This document shows, in pieces, positions 1 to 11,239 of a stretch of DNA of 64,000 nucleotides. Positions within the stretch are counted from its first letter, which is position 1. Each line of letters begins with the position of its first letter. The position numbers were made by a program, and so were the translations under genes. The notes below the pieces were generated by a model. It did no database searches and was not told the origin of the DNA. It was given only the letters and a program-made list of their open reading frames with translations. The stretch covers positions 62,001 to 126,000 of the forward strand of contig JAJTUP010000037.1 in assembly GCA_021399435.1 (NCBI GenBank). The letters run 5' to 3'. The stretch comes from Diaporthe sp. PMI_573 (lineage: Eukaryota > Ascomycota > Sordariomycetes > Diaporthales > Diaporthaceae).

Positions 1-720
1 CACGGAGTGTGCGTCCGCGACGGCGAGGGGGTCTCGGAGCACGGTCGAGATAGGTCGCCACACGTTGATGATCTGCACCCGGCCCTTGAGCAGCTGATCC
101 GCCTCGTCCGGGAGGTGGTGCGGGACCCGCGAGAGCGAGGCGGAATAGGACTGGTCGATATGCACTCGCTGTACTGGACCCCTGCGGGCGGCTTGGGCGC
201 TGCCGTCGGAGGGCAGCTGGCGACGGATAGTGTGGTCGAATATGAAGACTCGGGTAGCGCCGGTCCTGTGGTAGCGAGATATGTCAGTCGGGGACAAAGC
301 GTCGGCTTGTGTGTGTTCAAGTCTCGGCACTTACACGTCCTTGAGCAGCTGCTCTGTCTCCTTGTAGTACCCTTGCTTGATCTGCTCGTCGTCTAGGAAG
401 TCTTTCTCGTTGGCAGTGTGTCTGTGAAACTGGAATCCGTTGCCATCCAGTGAGTAGTCGTCTTGATGTCCACTGACATCGCGGACAGTGACGGGGTGGC
501 TCTCGAATGGTCGGTCATATGTCTCAGGTCTGTCAACGTAGGTAGGGTGAGGCGGAGACCCGTCCTCATTCTCTTGGTAGAAATTCAAGATCGTTTTGAC
601 GTCATGAGGCTTCAAAGTTGTCGGCTTGGGTGTGCCGGCAAGCTGAGTTTGGAGTTTCTCCTGGTCGGCAGACCCGAGCCCAATGTTTGTGGTAATCTGT
701 TGGACCGCCGCGGCTGCCAT
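1..720 (-). CDS. AsaB/CmcJ-like oxidoreductase, 5' part only (runs off the left edge)
   Basis: Exons on the minus strand are 720-335 and 265-1, joined by an intron with a GTAAGT donor and a CCACAG acceptor. The ATG at 720 is used because the frame further upstream only offers a GTG. The first exon carries the family signature LKPHDVKTILNFYQENEDGS followed by a YVDRPETYDRP segment, and exon 2 continues in frame with VTGATRVFIFDHTIRR and VQRVHIDQSY. These match fungal proteins of the CmcJ/AsaB/NvfI family, which includes Fe(II)/2-oxoglutarate enzymes of secondary metabolism. H164 and D166 in the HID segment fit the first two ligands of an iron facial triad (inference). The third ligand and the C-terminus lie outside the window. 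The substrate is unknown. About 218 residues are visible of a usual length near 300. Confidence 0.85.
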
Positions 721-2024
721 CTCCACTTCAAGTGTTTTGATGTTTGTAACAGTATATTTTGAAGAGTTTGTAGTATTTTGTGCTGTTTGCTATCCCTGAA
801 ACTGTCTGCGGTAGGCGGATCACACTGCTTGAAATATACCCACACCGGCGACTTTTGAGAATTGGGCCGCGTGTGGCTGACGCTACCCCATCTCTCCACT
901 CGAGCACGCAATATATTCTATCATCAAGATTTATAATACCTACCCAGAACTGATTGAATTTGGGGATGTTTCAACCCCAAGGCACTCCTCCACAGTCACA
1001 TGCGGTCAACTCCGACGGAATGATTAGAAATAGCAGCCCGGCGCACCTGCAACATGCTCTGCCTGCGTGCCGTAGTCCGACCGGTGAAACATGGCCGGAA
1101 GTAACCAACAGGCCACCTGACAAATTCAACTTCTGTACGTCTCACAACAGTCACTGGCAGTGGCTACATGGAGTGCTCTCGGTACTAATGACGGGTCACA
1201 AGTAGCTTGGCGTAGTTACATGTGCTAATTCTGACAAGCATTTCGGTCTCCTCGTCCGAGAGTGATGAGCCTCGGCAGGTCGAAGCTTCTAAATGTAATC
1301 ACAGTGACAAGAAAGACTCACCTGGACTCCGAGTGGGCTATGAAGATTGCTCAAACTCCTCCGGTGTATCGGGTCGCGTATTTCGTCCTGTCCAGCTATC
1401 CAAGCACCAGTCAGAGAAAAACGGAAAGTCAATCTGATCCCCAGAACAAAAGTGTCCAAGGAACCAACCGAGAAAGATTCCCGGATGCGAGTCGAAGACT
1501 TTCAAAATAGACGTAGATTGTCATCAATGTGCATACTCAGAGACCACCAACAGCTAATGATGTTGTTGCTGGCTCAATTGCTCCCTGTCCCCCACCCTGC
1601 CAGGCAGTCAGCGCGCCGCGACCAGCCCAAACAGGTAGTGGACAAGCCAGGCCCGTCCGGAGGCTCACTGACAAGTTTCTACTTGATGTATATATTGTAT
1701 AGTGACAAAGTCCACACTATTATACTGCTCGATCCATTTGTCTGTAATACCAAGATTGTTGAGTGACATAGCTCAGACTGAAAGAATATGAAAGCATTAC
1801 ATCTTGGTATGTTCCTCCTTTGAAAGCACCAGCAACTCATCCTGTAAACAGCGATATTGACACAAGAGCAATAACCAACCCCAAAATATAACAGATTCTC
1901 CTTCACCACCCAAGAACCAACGCTCCGATATACAGGTCTGTGGTCTGTAATCCTTCCAGCTTCGAGGGTACCTGGTTCGGTAGCCCATACACCAGCATCA
2001 CGACTTGCTCTCCAACTCTTCTAT
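721..2024. other. Intergenic, no gene seen
   Basis: This is the shared spacer between the oxidoreductase start and the 3' end of the sugar transporter. Short open frames occur, but none has family resemblance, splice structure or a signal peptide. It should contain the oxidoreductase promoter. Confidence 0.5.
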
Positions 2025-4639
2025 TCAAGCCTCTTTCTTGCTCAGCTCGTCCGAAACCATATCACGCTCAGCCTGCTGCACCACTGGCTTCTCCTGCGAT
2101 TCATTGTGGTTGTCGTCGTGATGATCGTCAACCTCATAAAGGGCGGGAAACGGAGCGACATCCCGGCGCAGCAGATACTTATTAGCGTACCAGGGCGCCT
2201 TCTTTGCATAGTACTGCGCGTGGTCACGATTGCGGACGGCAAAGACGGTGTCCAGCTCCTCGAGAGTCAGACTCTTGGTCTCGGGGAGGAAGAAGTACGC
2301 GACCACGAAACCGAAGACGTTCCAGCCGGCGTACCACAGGAAGGCCCCGGTCGGCGTGAAGCTTCCCATCATCATCGGCCACGTGAAGCTGATGATGAAG
2401 TTGAAACCCCACGTCACGGCCGTCGCACTGCTCATACCGATGTCCTACAGCATTCAGAGTCAGCTGTCAAAGAACCAAAGAAATAACTTCATGCTGGTAC
2501 GGTGAGAAGTGAGCCACAAGGTAGCCATAGCCTGTTTCAAAACCTACAGCCCATAAAGTCTTTGTTGTATAGGCTAAAGATGGGGTATGTTTGTTCTAGA
2601 AGGGGCGAAGATCGTATCCAAAAGCTACTTACGCGTATATGCAGCGGAAACGCCTCAGCACAGTAGGTAAACGGCACGGGCCCGGCGCCGGGCGAGTAGA
2701 CGGCCGCGAAAATATAAATGCCGGTTGCTACACAGGCCAGCTGTCCGGTTCCCGCGGGGATGAGAAAGCTGAATGCGGTGAATATCAAGGAGAGTGCCAT
2801 CAACGGGAATGTTACCAGCAACAGGTTCCTGCGGCCAAACGTATCGATCGTGTAGAAGGCGGGCAGGGCAAAGAGCCAATTAACCAGGCCCATTCCCATG
2901 CTCGTCAGGAGCGCCTCGGAACGTTCAAAGCCGGCCGCTTCGAAGATGGCCGTGGAGTAATACATCCTTGACATCTTGTTAGCCGACCCTTTCTGGTGTT
3001 CTCGCGTAATTCGCGAGGATAGCTTACACGACGTTGATTCCACAAAACTGTTGCATGAACATGACGAAGTATGAGTAAGTCGCGGCTCTTCTATTTCTTC
3101 TGACAGTGAAGAACTCCTTCCAGTTATGGCCGCTCCTCGCCTGGGTCTCAACCTCAAGAAGCTTGTGTGCATAATACATGTCTCTCGTGGCCTGGATCGT
3201 ATGGCGACGCAGCCGGCGGACTGATTTGAAGGCGTTCGTATATTTGCCTTTCTCCATGTACCAGCGTGGACTTTCGGGGCAGAAGTAAACCTGTGGATTG
3301 AATTATAGGGATTATTAGAGTCTGTCGAAAGGACGGTGAGGAACTTCATGGGACGACCTTACCTGTACCATGACAATCAAGGGCGGTATGGAAGTGCTTC
3401 CCAGCATCCATCGCCATTGCGAGTCAACACCGAGGAAGTCGGTGTTGCGAAAGGCCACTGAGACAATAAGACCCAATGCGATTCCGAACGCTATCACACG
3501 TCAGTTTTCCATGGGTGAGAAGCCTCACGCCTTTCTCTGCCTAGAGAAAAGGGGAGGTCATGCAGATAAAAGCAGCAGAGGCCAAACGCACCTGTCCACA
3601 TCTGCCACATCATGGTCAATGCGCCACGAATAGCCTTTGGTGCGCATTCTGCCGAGTATACTGATACAATCGTTAGTCTCTGGGCTCGTTGTTTCCTTTC
3701 CTTCGGTCTGTGTCGTACCTGGTGTCGTGCTGCTCTTTGCGCCGACAGCAAGGCCAAGACCGAAGCGAGCAATCAAGAGATTGTACCACCTGGCATACAA
3801 TGATCAGCTCAGAGAAGATTAAATGGGAAATCATGTAGACCCACGAGTCTGCTGCCGCCATCCAGAATCCAGTCACGACAGAGAAGAAGCATGAGATAAA
3901 TATGGTGCCACGTCGGCCCGTCCATTTGTTCAGAAACGGCGAAGTCCAGCACCCGAAGAGCGCCGAGAACGCATAGGGGGCGCCGTTGAGGAGACCTATG
4001 CAGCTGTTAGAAATTTTTCTTTGCTGGGACACCGATGGAGCCACGGACCTTGCATTTTGGGGTCCGTAATGTTGAATGTTTTATAATAGTATTCCTAGGT
4101 TCATCGATTAGCCCCCTGTTCTGGACTTGATAGCAACTGTCTGGCCTACCTGGGCACCGTTGACGGCAGTTTGGTCCATACCGTGCTGCATTTGTTAGCC
4201 AAAAAGAACTATACTTTCAGGACATGGGGTGACGTATCTGCACTATCGCCGAACCGGCACATAGTAGTCCAAGGAAGTAAAGCATGAAAGGCTGGTCCCA
4301 GCGGTGTGTGACTTCTTTCCTGAGCACCGCCTTCTCTTCTTCTGACAATTCTGTGATTGTTTCAAAGCCATCAGGGCGATTGCCGGCTTGAGCGACCAAG
4401 GCCCCTCTACGGAAAGAATCTCGGTGCTCGGTCAGGCCGTATTTCTCTGCGAAGGCGTCCACGTCTGCCAGAAGCTCGCTATGAGAGTATCTCAGAAGGG
4501 GATTGCGCAACAGAGCGGCCGTAGAGACTTGGGCGGCCTTGTCCGAAGGGCCTTCGTCACTTCCGGAAGTGCGAGTGCCCTCATGGATGCCCTTGTCCTC
4601 CGCTGGAGGAGACTCTATGTCTATATTGGCCGGAGGCAT
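2025..4639 (-). CDS. MFS sugar transporter (sugar porter family), 10 exons
   Basis: Minus-strand exons are 4639-4238, 4185-4150, 4094-4049, 3995-3845, 3789-3719, 3660-3592, 3490-3363, 3290-3028, 2966-2633 and 2444-2025. Together they give 639 residues with the frame closing at every junction. A long cytosolic N-terminus precedes the first membrane segment. Family marks include GMDQTAVNGAQ, GRRGTIF, PESPRWYM near residue 306, FMQQFCGINV and PETKSLTLEELD near residue 554, as in H+-coupled fungal hexose or disaccharide porters of the plasma membrane. The substrate cannot be read from sequence. All introns have GT..AG ends except the first, which appears to run from CAG|ATACGT to TGCAG|CAC, that is AT..AG. 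No GT donor keeps the full conserved frame there. The gene may therefore be spliced poorly, although the rest of the protein is undamaged. Confidence 0.85.
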
Positions 4640-7019
4640 TGTGATGTACCAAGGATGGATAACATGCGACGTTAAATAAGCCTATTGCCCAAGTGGAATA
4701 AATATAACAAATATGGGGAAGCAGTGTTGATCCGGGGAAGAAAAATGGGGGTGAGGAGAAGGATGCTTTGACAGCGTTCGGAATGGCGAACAGTGTTTTT
4801 AAAGGTCGTGTCTCTGGGACGTCAGCTCTGCCCAGATGGCAAACCAACACACATATTGTGGGCCCAAAAAGATCATGGACATCTGCTCGGACCGATGACA
4901 TTGACGTAACTATGTTGGGCTATTACCCTGCAAGCATACTCAGGAAGACTTGGGGGAGTGGAGCTCCCAAGAAATCAAAAGTCTGGAGATGCACAGGGGC
5001 ACATCTGTGCAGCAGCCAGGCTGTGCACCTACATGCAGCATGCAGCGTTTGCCGTACCGTGACCTGCACAAGATACCAGAGGCAGCAACTTCAGGGACCA
5101 TTTGGGTGGGGTACCAAACGAGGCTCCGAGAGAGCAGAAATATGATATCGCGCGTCGTGGTTACACACAGAGTAAAATGGTAGATCAACATGGAGTGATA
5201 TAAAGTCACCTCCACTTCGATGAGCTGATATGCTTCACAGATGGAGCTCTTCCAGTCTAGAACTGGTCCTCTCCTCCCGCTGCTGGCGATATGAGTAGCC
5301 TTGAACTACCTCTTCTTGACCTGAGACTTTGGAGTTTAAACGCCGCTTAGACGGGGCGAGCACTGTATGTAAACATTCAACAAGGCATGTTTGATATCGG
5401 TTGGGCTTTCAATTCTCGACAGGCCGGCGGCAGCAGACTTGACGATCCCGTTGTGTCTGAGGCAATGCGTCCATGCTGCAGAGTCTTCCGCTTGGCCACT
5501 CCAGCAGGCATCGATCGATGCTGGAGGAATGGTGGGAATACTTGGCACGGGGCCAGCTAGATATGCACTGGGCACAAGATCACGTCGCATGCATTTCATC
5601 CAAATGAGAACAGATGCTCATTATGAATGCACGTGTCGCCTCCACTCTAGCGTGGCTCGATTGAATTTGTATGATACCACGTCCAGGCCGCTTTCCTATT
5701 CCCCTCCTCCTCCTTATTTCTAGCACGAGAGGGTTGAACAAAGAGACCAAGCAGAAAACCAGCAAGATAAAATTCGCGCGTCACATGGAAACAGGTGTCC
5801 ACCAAGGCCTGTTTACCATCCAACCCTCAAGATGCGGCCAAGGCAATATGTGCGGTACTCGGGTGATGATCGGCAGCACGGCCAAGCGGGACGCGTCTCG
5901 GCGGCGGGTTCACCGTCACTGAGGATTGGCGTTGGCTGGGCAAGCCGACAGTCTCATCACACACAGACGTCGGCAGGATCAGGTCTCGGCGCTTGGCACG
6001 GCGCGCGGCATGCGGCACACATGAGGCCTGGATGCTCACAGAGCCCAGAAAAGTCACCCGTCAATTCCGTCATCTCCTTACAAGTTGTCCACTCCTCGAA
6101 CCGGTCAGATCTGCTTGGCTAGCTATGACTTCATACCAAGCCTCCCTCATGAAATTCTCTCCTCATGTGCCCAATCCCATCCAGCCGCCGTCCTTATACC
6201 GTCACACATAGACATACAATTTAGCGGTGGGACAAAAGTCTTCTCTCTGCCCGCCAAGCTTCGTGCAACAACAATAGCTGAAGAAGAATCCACACTCAGT
6301 CATCCGAGAGATACTACCCACTAAGCTTGGTGCTTGTTCCAGTTATTCAAGCTTTACGCGACCAGCTAGTCCTGTAGACTTTAATTACTTTGGACAAGAT
6401 TCTGGCTCAACAGTTGTGGATGCGATGCCGTGCTAAATATGAACACGTCTCTTACAAATGGAATAACAGATGTCCGGCTCCAAAAGACCAACTCAGCGAT
6501 GCGAAACGGTCACTTTTGCACAAGTGTTGACTCCATCCCATCGTTACAGAGCATGCGAGCCACCCGATGTGAAATATGAGTCGGAGTGGATAGAGATTTC
6601 GATAATCAACGAGCCTGCTCGGGTGTCCGCTACGCGGCCACAGCATCTATAACTAGTGGACCATCTGGGCAGTGCTTACTGCCCAACTTCCTGTATGACC
6701 AACCTCCTCTGGAATTACCTCTTGTGGAACAACCTGTGGAATATGGTAACCTCTCATGTGAAAACCTTCTGGGTGAGACCCTCCTGTGGAATAATCTTAT
6801 GTAGGATAGCCGGGTAGAAGGTAGTCGAGCCACAGGGGGGGTCCGTCCTGACGTTTCCGAGTTTCTTGAGGATGTGGCTGTGCTACTGTAATAATGTATA
6901 TGATTCAACTCCGGACGCCCGTGCTTGCGATGCTTTCCAGAGCTAAGGCGGTGGCGAGTTTCAACACACTGAGACCCCGTTTTTCGTCACACTCGGTTTC
7001 GGCTCTGTTTGAAAGCATC
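4640..7019. other. Intergenic, 2.4 kb, no gene seen
   Basis: It lies between the sugar transporter start and the 3' end of the permease. Only short open frames without family resemblance are present. Around 6690-6800 a loose run of short repeats of the type CTCxTGTGGAAT occurs, too diverged to define a unit. The transporter promoter should be near 4640-5200. Confidence 0.5.
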
Positions 7020-8798
7020 TCATATGTTACCCAATGACACAGGAATATGGACGAACTTCGTGATTGATGTCCCGTCTGCAAGGACTTCAGCTTTCTCCTC
7101 GAGCGTGTAGCCTCGCCATTTCGGCACCAGGACAGTCCATAGGTACCAGTACACGGTTGCTAACAGGAGTCTGTGGGCAAGTCAGTGTCATGTGACATCG
7201 TATGCGCTGCGTACTCGTAAAACTAACATAGATGTGCCCACGATCGCGTAAGTTGCGTAGAAGAGCCCTGACTCTGGCTTCTTGGCCGGTGGGAAGAACG
7301 GTGCCGCAAGTAGAGCCAGGCTCAGAGCAATACGGACTGTCACGGCCGGGATCCATGCCTTGAAAGGGCGCTTGAGGTCTGGCTTCTCGTACCGAAGCCA
7401 TAAGAGACCAGCTGCTGTAGCTATTGCAATGACCTGACCTGGGTATCCTTCGACCTTGAGAATAAAGGAGTACACCTCTTTGGAAGGCGGCAGCGTGATC
7501 ACAAGGAATGAGGGGATGTAATGCACAATGAGACCACCAAGTGGGGATCCGAATGGCTTGGTCGATGACAGCAGCCCAGAAAAGGGAAGGAAGCCTTGAC
7601 GGGCAATTTCCTGCTTGACTCGAGACTAGAGTGCAATCATTCAGTTCTGAAGCACCGGTATCAAGCTGAATGGAATGACACTTACCATGGCGAAGGCGAC
7701 AACCATGACATTTCCCGCCGCTGATAGAGCCACGGCCAGGGGCAACAATTTACCGCCAACATTTCCCCCAAAGACCCGCTCGAAGAACAACGCGGCCACC
7801 AGCTCGCCGCTAGCCTTGATTTCTTCCACAGGCACGACTATGAAATAAGCTACGTTGGTTAGGAGATAGAGCACGCAAGCCGTCACAAGCGCTGAGATGG
7901 ATACAAAGCGCAAAGTCCGCACTGGATCTTTGACCTCGTTCAAAACATTGTTGGCGTTCTCGAGACCGGCGTAAGAATAGAACACTTGGAAAAGTGATGT
8001 CGAGACAACGCCCCAGTTCCAGTTGGACCCTCGCCAGAGATCATCCCAATCACTGATCGGATACGATGTCGAAGCCCCAGGAGCTGAACCAGCCGGTCGA
8101 AGGATGACGACATATAGGCCAGACAGAATCATAAAGACGATAAGTCCTACCTTGACCCAGCCCAGGAAATTCTGTATCCTCACCCCGAAAGCTCTGAAAA
8201 CTCCATGGATGATCGTGATCACCGTCAGCAGACCAACGGCGACACCTTTTCTAACCCACTCGGCTGGCTCCTCAACTCCAGCGGCAAACAGGACATACTG
8301 GCTAAATACCACACAATTGCTAGCCGTGAATCCCAGGCAGACAACCATAACGGCGATTACCGTGCTCGCCAGGAACCGTGGCCGGCGGTACGTGAACTCC
8401 AGGTAGACCTTCTCCCCACCCGAGCGCGGCAGCATAGAGCCATACTCAAGCGCGACGGCCAGCCCACAGGCGCCGACGATGGCGCCGACGACCCAGAGCG
8501 AAAGTGCAAGGCCGACGCTGCCGACGGCGCGGATGATTGTCCCCGGCGTGGCGAAGATGCCGGACCCCAGGACGCGCGAGATGACGAGGATGTAGGCGGA
8601 CTGCCGGCTCAGCGTGCGGCCGAGGGTGGATGTCTCGGGGAGGACGTCATTATCGATTGCTCGGGCCTCTAAGGCATCGAGTCCTTGGGCCGAGCTGCTA
8701 TTCGCTTTGATGGTGTTGTACCCGCCGGTCGGAGATGTGGGTGTTGGTGGTGAGAAAAGAAGCGGCAGGACTTCTCTATCTTCTTCCGTGTCACCCAT
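7020..8798 (-). CDS. High-affinity methionine/amino-acid permease, MUP1-like
   Basis: Minus-strand exons are 8798-7686, 7625-7228 and 7170-7020, giving 553 residues. The ATG at 8798 (MGDTEEDREVLPLL) is chosen over upstream codons because it begins the acidic hydrophilic N-terminus usual in this family. The protein has about 12 hydrophobic segments. The LAT/APC-type core starts with SRVLGSGIFATPGTI (substrate-binding GSGIF in segment 1) and includes a FYSYAGLENANNVLNEVKDP segment, which resembles MUP1-type methionine permeases and their fungal relatives. Expected location is the plasma membrane, importing methionine or related amino acids by proton symport (family knowledge). Both introns have clean GT..AG ends. 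Assignment to the MUP1 branch is good; the actual substrate is not certain. Confidence 0.87.
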
Positions 8799-9311
8799 GG
8801 TGTCTTTGTGTCTTTCTGCCTTAGCGGATACAGTTCTGGCAGCTTCTGCTTTGCGTAGGAAGGTTTGTGAGAGACAGCGACATTTTGTCGGGTTGTGTGA
8901 AAAGAACGACATTTTCATCATGTAGATAACATTTCTGATGGTGTATGAGATGGTGTGATTTTGTCCAGCTGAGAAGGAAGCGTGAGACACGGATCATGGG
9001 GGCTCTCGCACGCCATTTCAGCCCAAGTAGACGAAACACCACCAACGGGAGCGGCGGGAGGATCGACGTTGGAAATATGGCTTGTCCACCCACCCCACGC
9101 TGAATAATAAATATCAGGCATTGTAGTTGATTTGTAAGTTAGATTTTCTGCCGAGATGCGGGCGCTTTTGCTTCTGAAAGCCTGCGTCACGTTGGTGTGC
9201 GAATCCAGAGCTCTAACCAGGCCGTGTGCAATCGCCGTCAACTACTGTGGAAAGTCTGTGTTCACAAGGTTCCGGTAGAAAATCCGAGCTTCTAGTTCCT
9301 TTCCTGCCTTA
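8799..9311. other. Permease upstream region bordering the transposon
   Basis: This 513-base stretch lies between the permease ATG and the left end of the transposon and holds no supported gene. It should contain the permease promoter. The transposon sits about 0.5 kb upstream of the permease start, close enough to affect expression. Confidence 0.5.
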
Positions 9312-9354
9312 AGTCGGCCACTGCACATTCGGCCCACCCCCCCATTCGGCCCAC
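9312..9354 (+). repeat. Left terminal inverted repeat, 43 bases
   Basis: It begins AGTCGGCCACTGCACATTCG and is an exact reverse complement of 11126-11168. It contains two copies of ATTCGGCCCACC separated by a C-run. The two ends diverge immediately after base 43. Confidence 0.97.
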
Positions 9355-9376
9355 CCAAATCGCCCACCCGCCACAA

Positions 9377-11017
9377 CTACCCTTCGACTTCATCCTCGTC
9401 GACGACGCCCGTCGTCGCCACCACGATGCAATTTTCTGGTGTTTCCTCTTCATCAGACCCTTCTTCGTCCGCTGACTCAGCCTCAATCGCTCCGGCTACA
9501 ATTTGCGCCCTCCGAATGGCCCGAATGTTGACAAACCTCAAGTTGGGGCTGGTTTCGACCTTCCTTCTCTTCACGGATACTGCGGCTTCCAACCTCGCCT
9601 TAAGGATCTCATTCTCACAGAGTAGCATCTTTAATTGCCAATCTTTCTTATCGTATCCTTTTTCAATCTTCCTAAAGAAAAGCCGTCGCATATAGTTCGA
9701 GTAATCGCTCTGGTCAAAAACCCCGTACAACACCCGTAGCTCTCGGGATGCCCTCAGCGTCGACAACAACGACTTTTTCACAGTAATGGGTACTAGAGTA
9801 ACTATTTCGACCCTTCTCTTTCTCGTAGTAGACTTTATTTTAGCCTCTTTTGCCTCCTTTACCGCATTCTCGGCAAGAATAGCGTTTATCAGTGGCTTCG
9901 CTATATTAACTGGCCACAAACCAGTCCCTCGCCACCCACTGGTAATGTTTCTTTCCGAGAGGGCACGTAATCGTGCCTTTCGAAAGCACCATAGAAAAAG
10001 TTGCTTGCCCGTAAAGGTGTCTTTAAAGCAGAAGCTAAGGTTATCGGCTTTGTGCTTATATGCCGCTTTTAGCGACAAAAATACACCAACGTCAAGAGGT
10101 TAAAGTATATACAATGTATGTAGCGGTAAGTAAATAATGTAAATCTTATTCGAGAAGCATTCCTACATAAATTTAAAGGTACAGTGGCTTTTATGACTAT
10201 CGAGGACTAATAAACGCCACTCGGAAGAGTCCTTAGGGGCGGTCCACAGAATAAAGATCTTTTAAAGCCATTTAAGTGCCACGGCATTATTAGTCTAGCC
10301 GTTTTTTGTCGCCATAAACTCCCAATCCTCATACCCTTTAAGGGTCTTAAACCATTGCTGTTAGACGTGTTTTCCTTTAAAGATGACGAGTAGAGGGCAT
10401 ACCTTGCCTGTAGCCGAGATGCATTCAAGATACAAGGTCTATATCTTCCCTCTATTGCTTTTTCGATAAATAAGCTTTCTTCCTTCTGGCCCAATAACCA
10501 TGCCGTTAGATCCCTCGCCCTTAGCAATACCCCCTTCGTTGGCATTGTGGCAATTCTTTGGCTAAACCTTAAGGACAGCCAGAAGGCAAAGGAGGTTAAA
10601 CCACGGCTTAATTATCTCCGTTTTAGCGCCATTAATGCGGCTAAAGTGCATCTAACGGCTTTGAATACTTCGAATCTCTGGATTTCTTACGAGAAAAGCG
10701 GCCAGCCAGTTGCAGCCAAGCGGTAGTGGTCGTGCCTAAGATATAGTCATCCGGCCGGCAAAGGACCTTAATTCAAAATGGGTTAACGGCAGCCCCAGAG
10801 TCGCCTAATCAAGTGCAAATTAGGTTAATTCGGTTTCCTGATTCGACAATAACCTCATCTGCCAATTTGAAGCATCAGAATGGCTTTGGGCACCGTGGCG
10901 ACGATTATAAAGTGTGCTCCTCGGAATGCCCCAATGTGAGGCGGCCTGTCGTACGCCGGCGCCTGCCGAGATCGCCTCGAGGGCCGACTATACGTCATCT
11001 TCGGTATACGGCTTCAT
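9377..11017 (-). pseudogene. Pot2/Fot1-type transposase, RIP-killed
   Basis: One uninterrupted frame on the minus strand runs from an ATG at 11017 to the stop at 9377 (547 codons, close to the 535 remembered for Pot2) with no frameshift. It contains at least 12 in-frame stops. Recognisable parts in order are a Psq-type helix-turn-helix (GVRQAAxxWGIPRSTL) near the start, a second DNA-binding region ending in NGAKTEIIKPWF, a DDE region with LLVLDSH and PLDVGVF, and a C-terminal ITSGWRGTGLWPVN segment. Stops occur where the family has Q or W (for example L*PLDVGVF), as expected from C-to-T on either strand. The first catalytic aspartate appears changed to N (NANE where the family has NMDE). The last 233 codons are open but cannot make an active enzyme alone. 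Confidence 0.93.
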
Positions 11018-11125
11018 TGAAGGGTAGGGAGCGTGCTTGTAAAGTTTGAAGAGAAGAAAAAAATTACTCGTTGAGAAAACGCGTTTTTTGTGCAGATGTG
11101 GACCTGACGCGGTCGCGGGTGTGGA

Positions 11126-11168
11126 GTGGGCCGAATGGGGGGGTGGGCCGAATGTGCAGTGGCCGACT
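11126..11168 (-). repeat. Right terminal inverted repeat, 43 bases
   Basis: This is the exact reverse complement of 9312-9354 and ends GGCCGACT just before the flanking TA at 11169-11170. Confidence 0.97.
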
Positions 11169-11239
11169 TAATGATTGATAATTGCTTGTATATTCATGTA
11201 TATTAGTTAGGGCAGTGGTATTATCCGGCGACATAAAAC

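Larger units (their letters stand above)
9312..11168 (-). mobile_element. Pot2-like DNA transposon (Tc1/mariner superfamily, pogo/Fot1 group), inactive
   Basis: The element is 1857 bases long. It is bounded by perfect 43-base terminal inverted repeats and flanked on both sides by the dinucleotide TA (9310-9311 and 11169-11170), the expected target duplication. Each terminal repeat contains an internal direct repeat with core ATTCGGCCCACC. From memory of the literature, Pot2 of Magnaporthe has the same length, 43-base inverted repeats and short direct repeats inside them. The single internal reading frame on the minus strand encodes a pogo/Fot1-type transposase but is interrupted only by stop codons. 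The pattern fits repeat-induced point mutation after insertion, while the ends stayed intact. Confidence 0.95.

Noticed and set aside
6680..6830. Loose short repeats resembling CTCxTGTGGAAT
   Set aside because: Too irregular in unit length and sequence to call a tandem repeat or a coding repeat protein.
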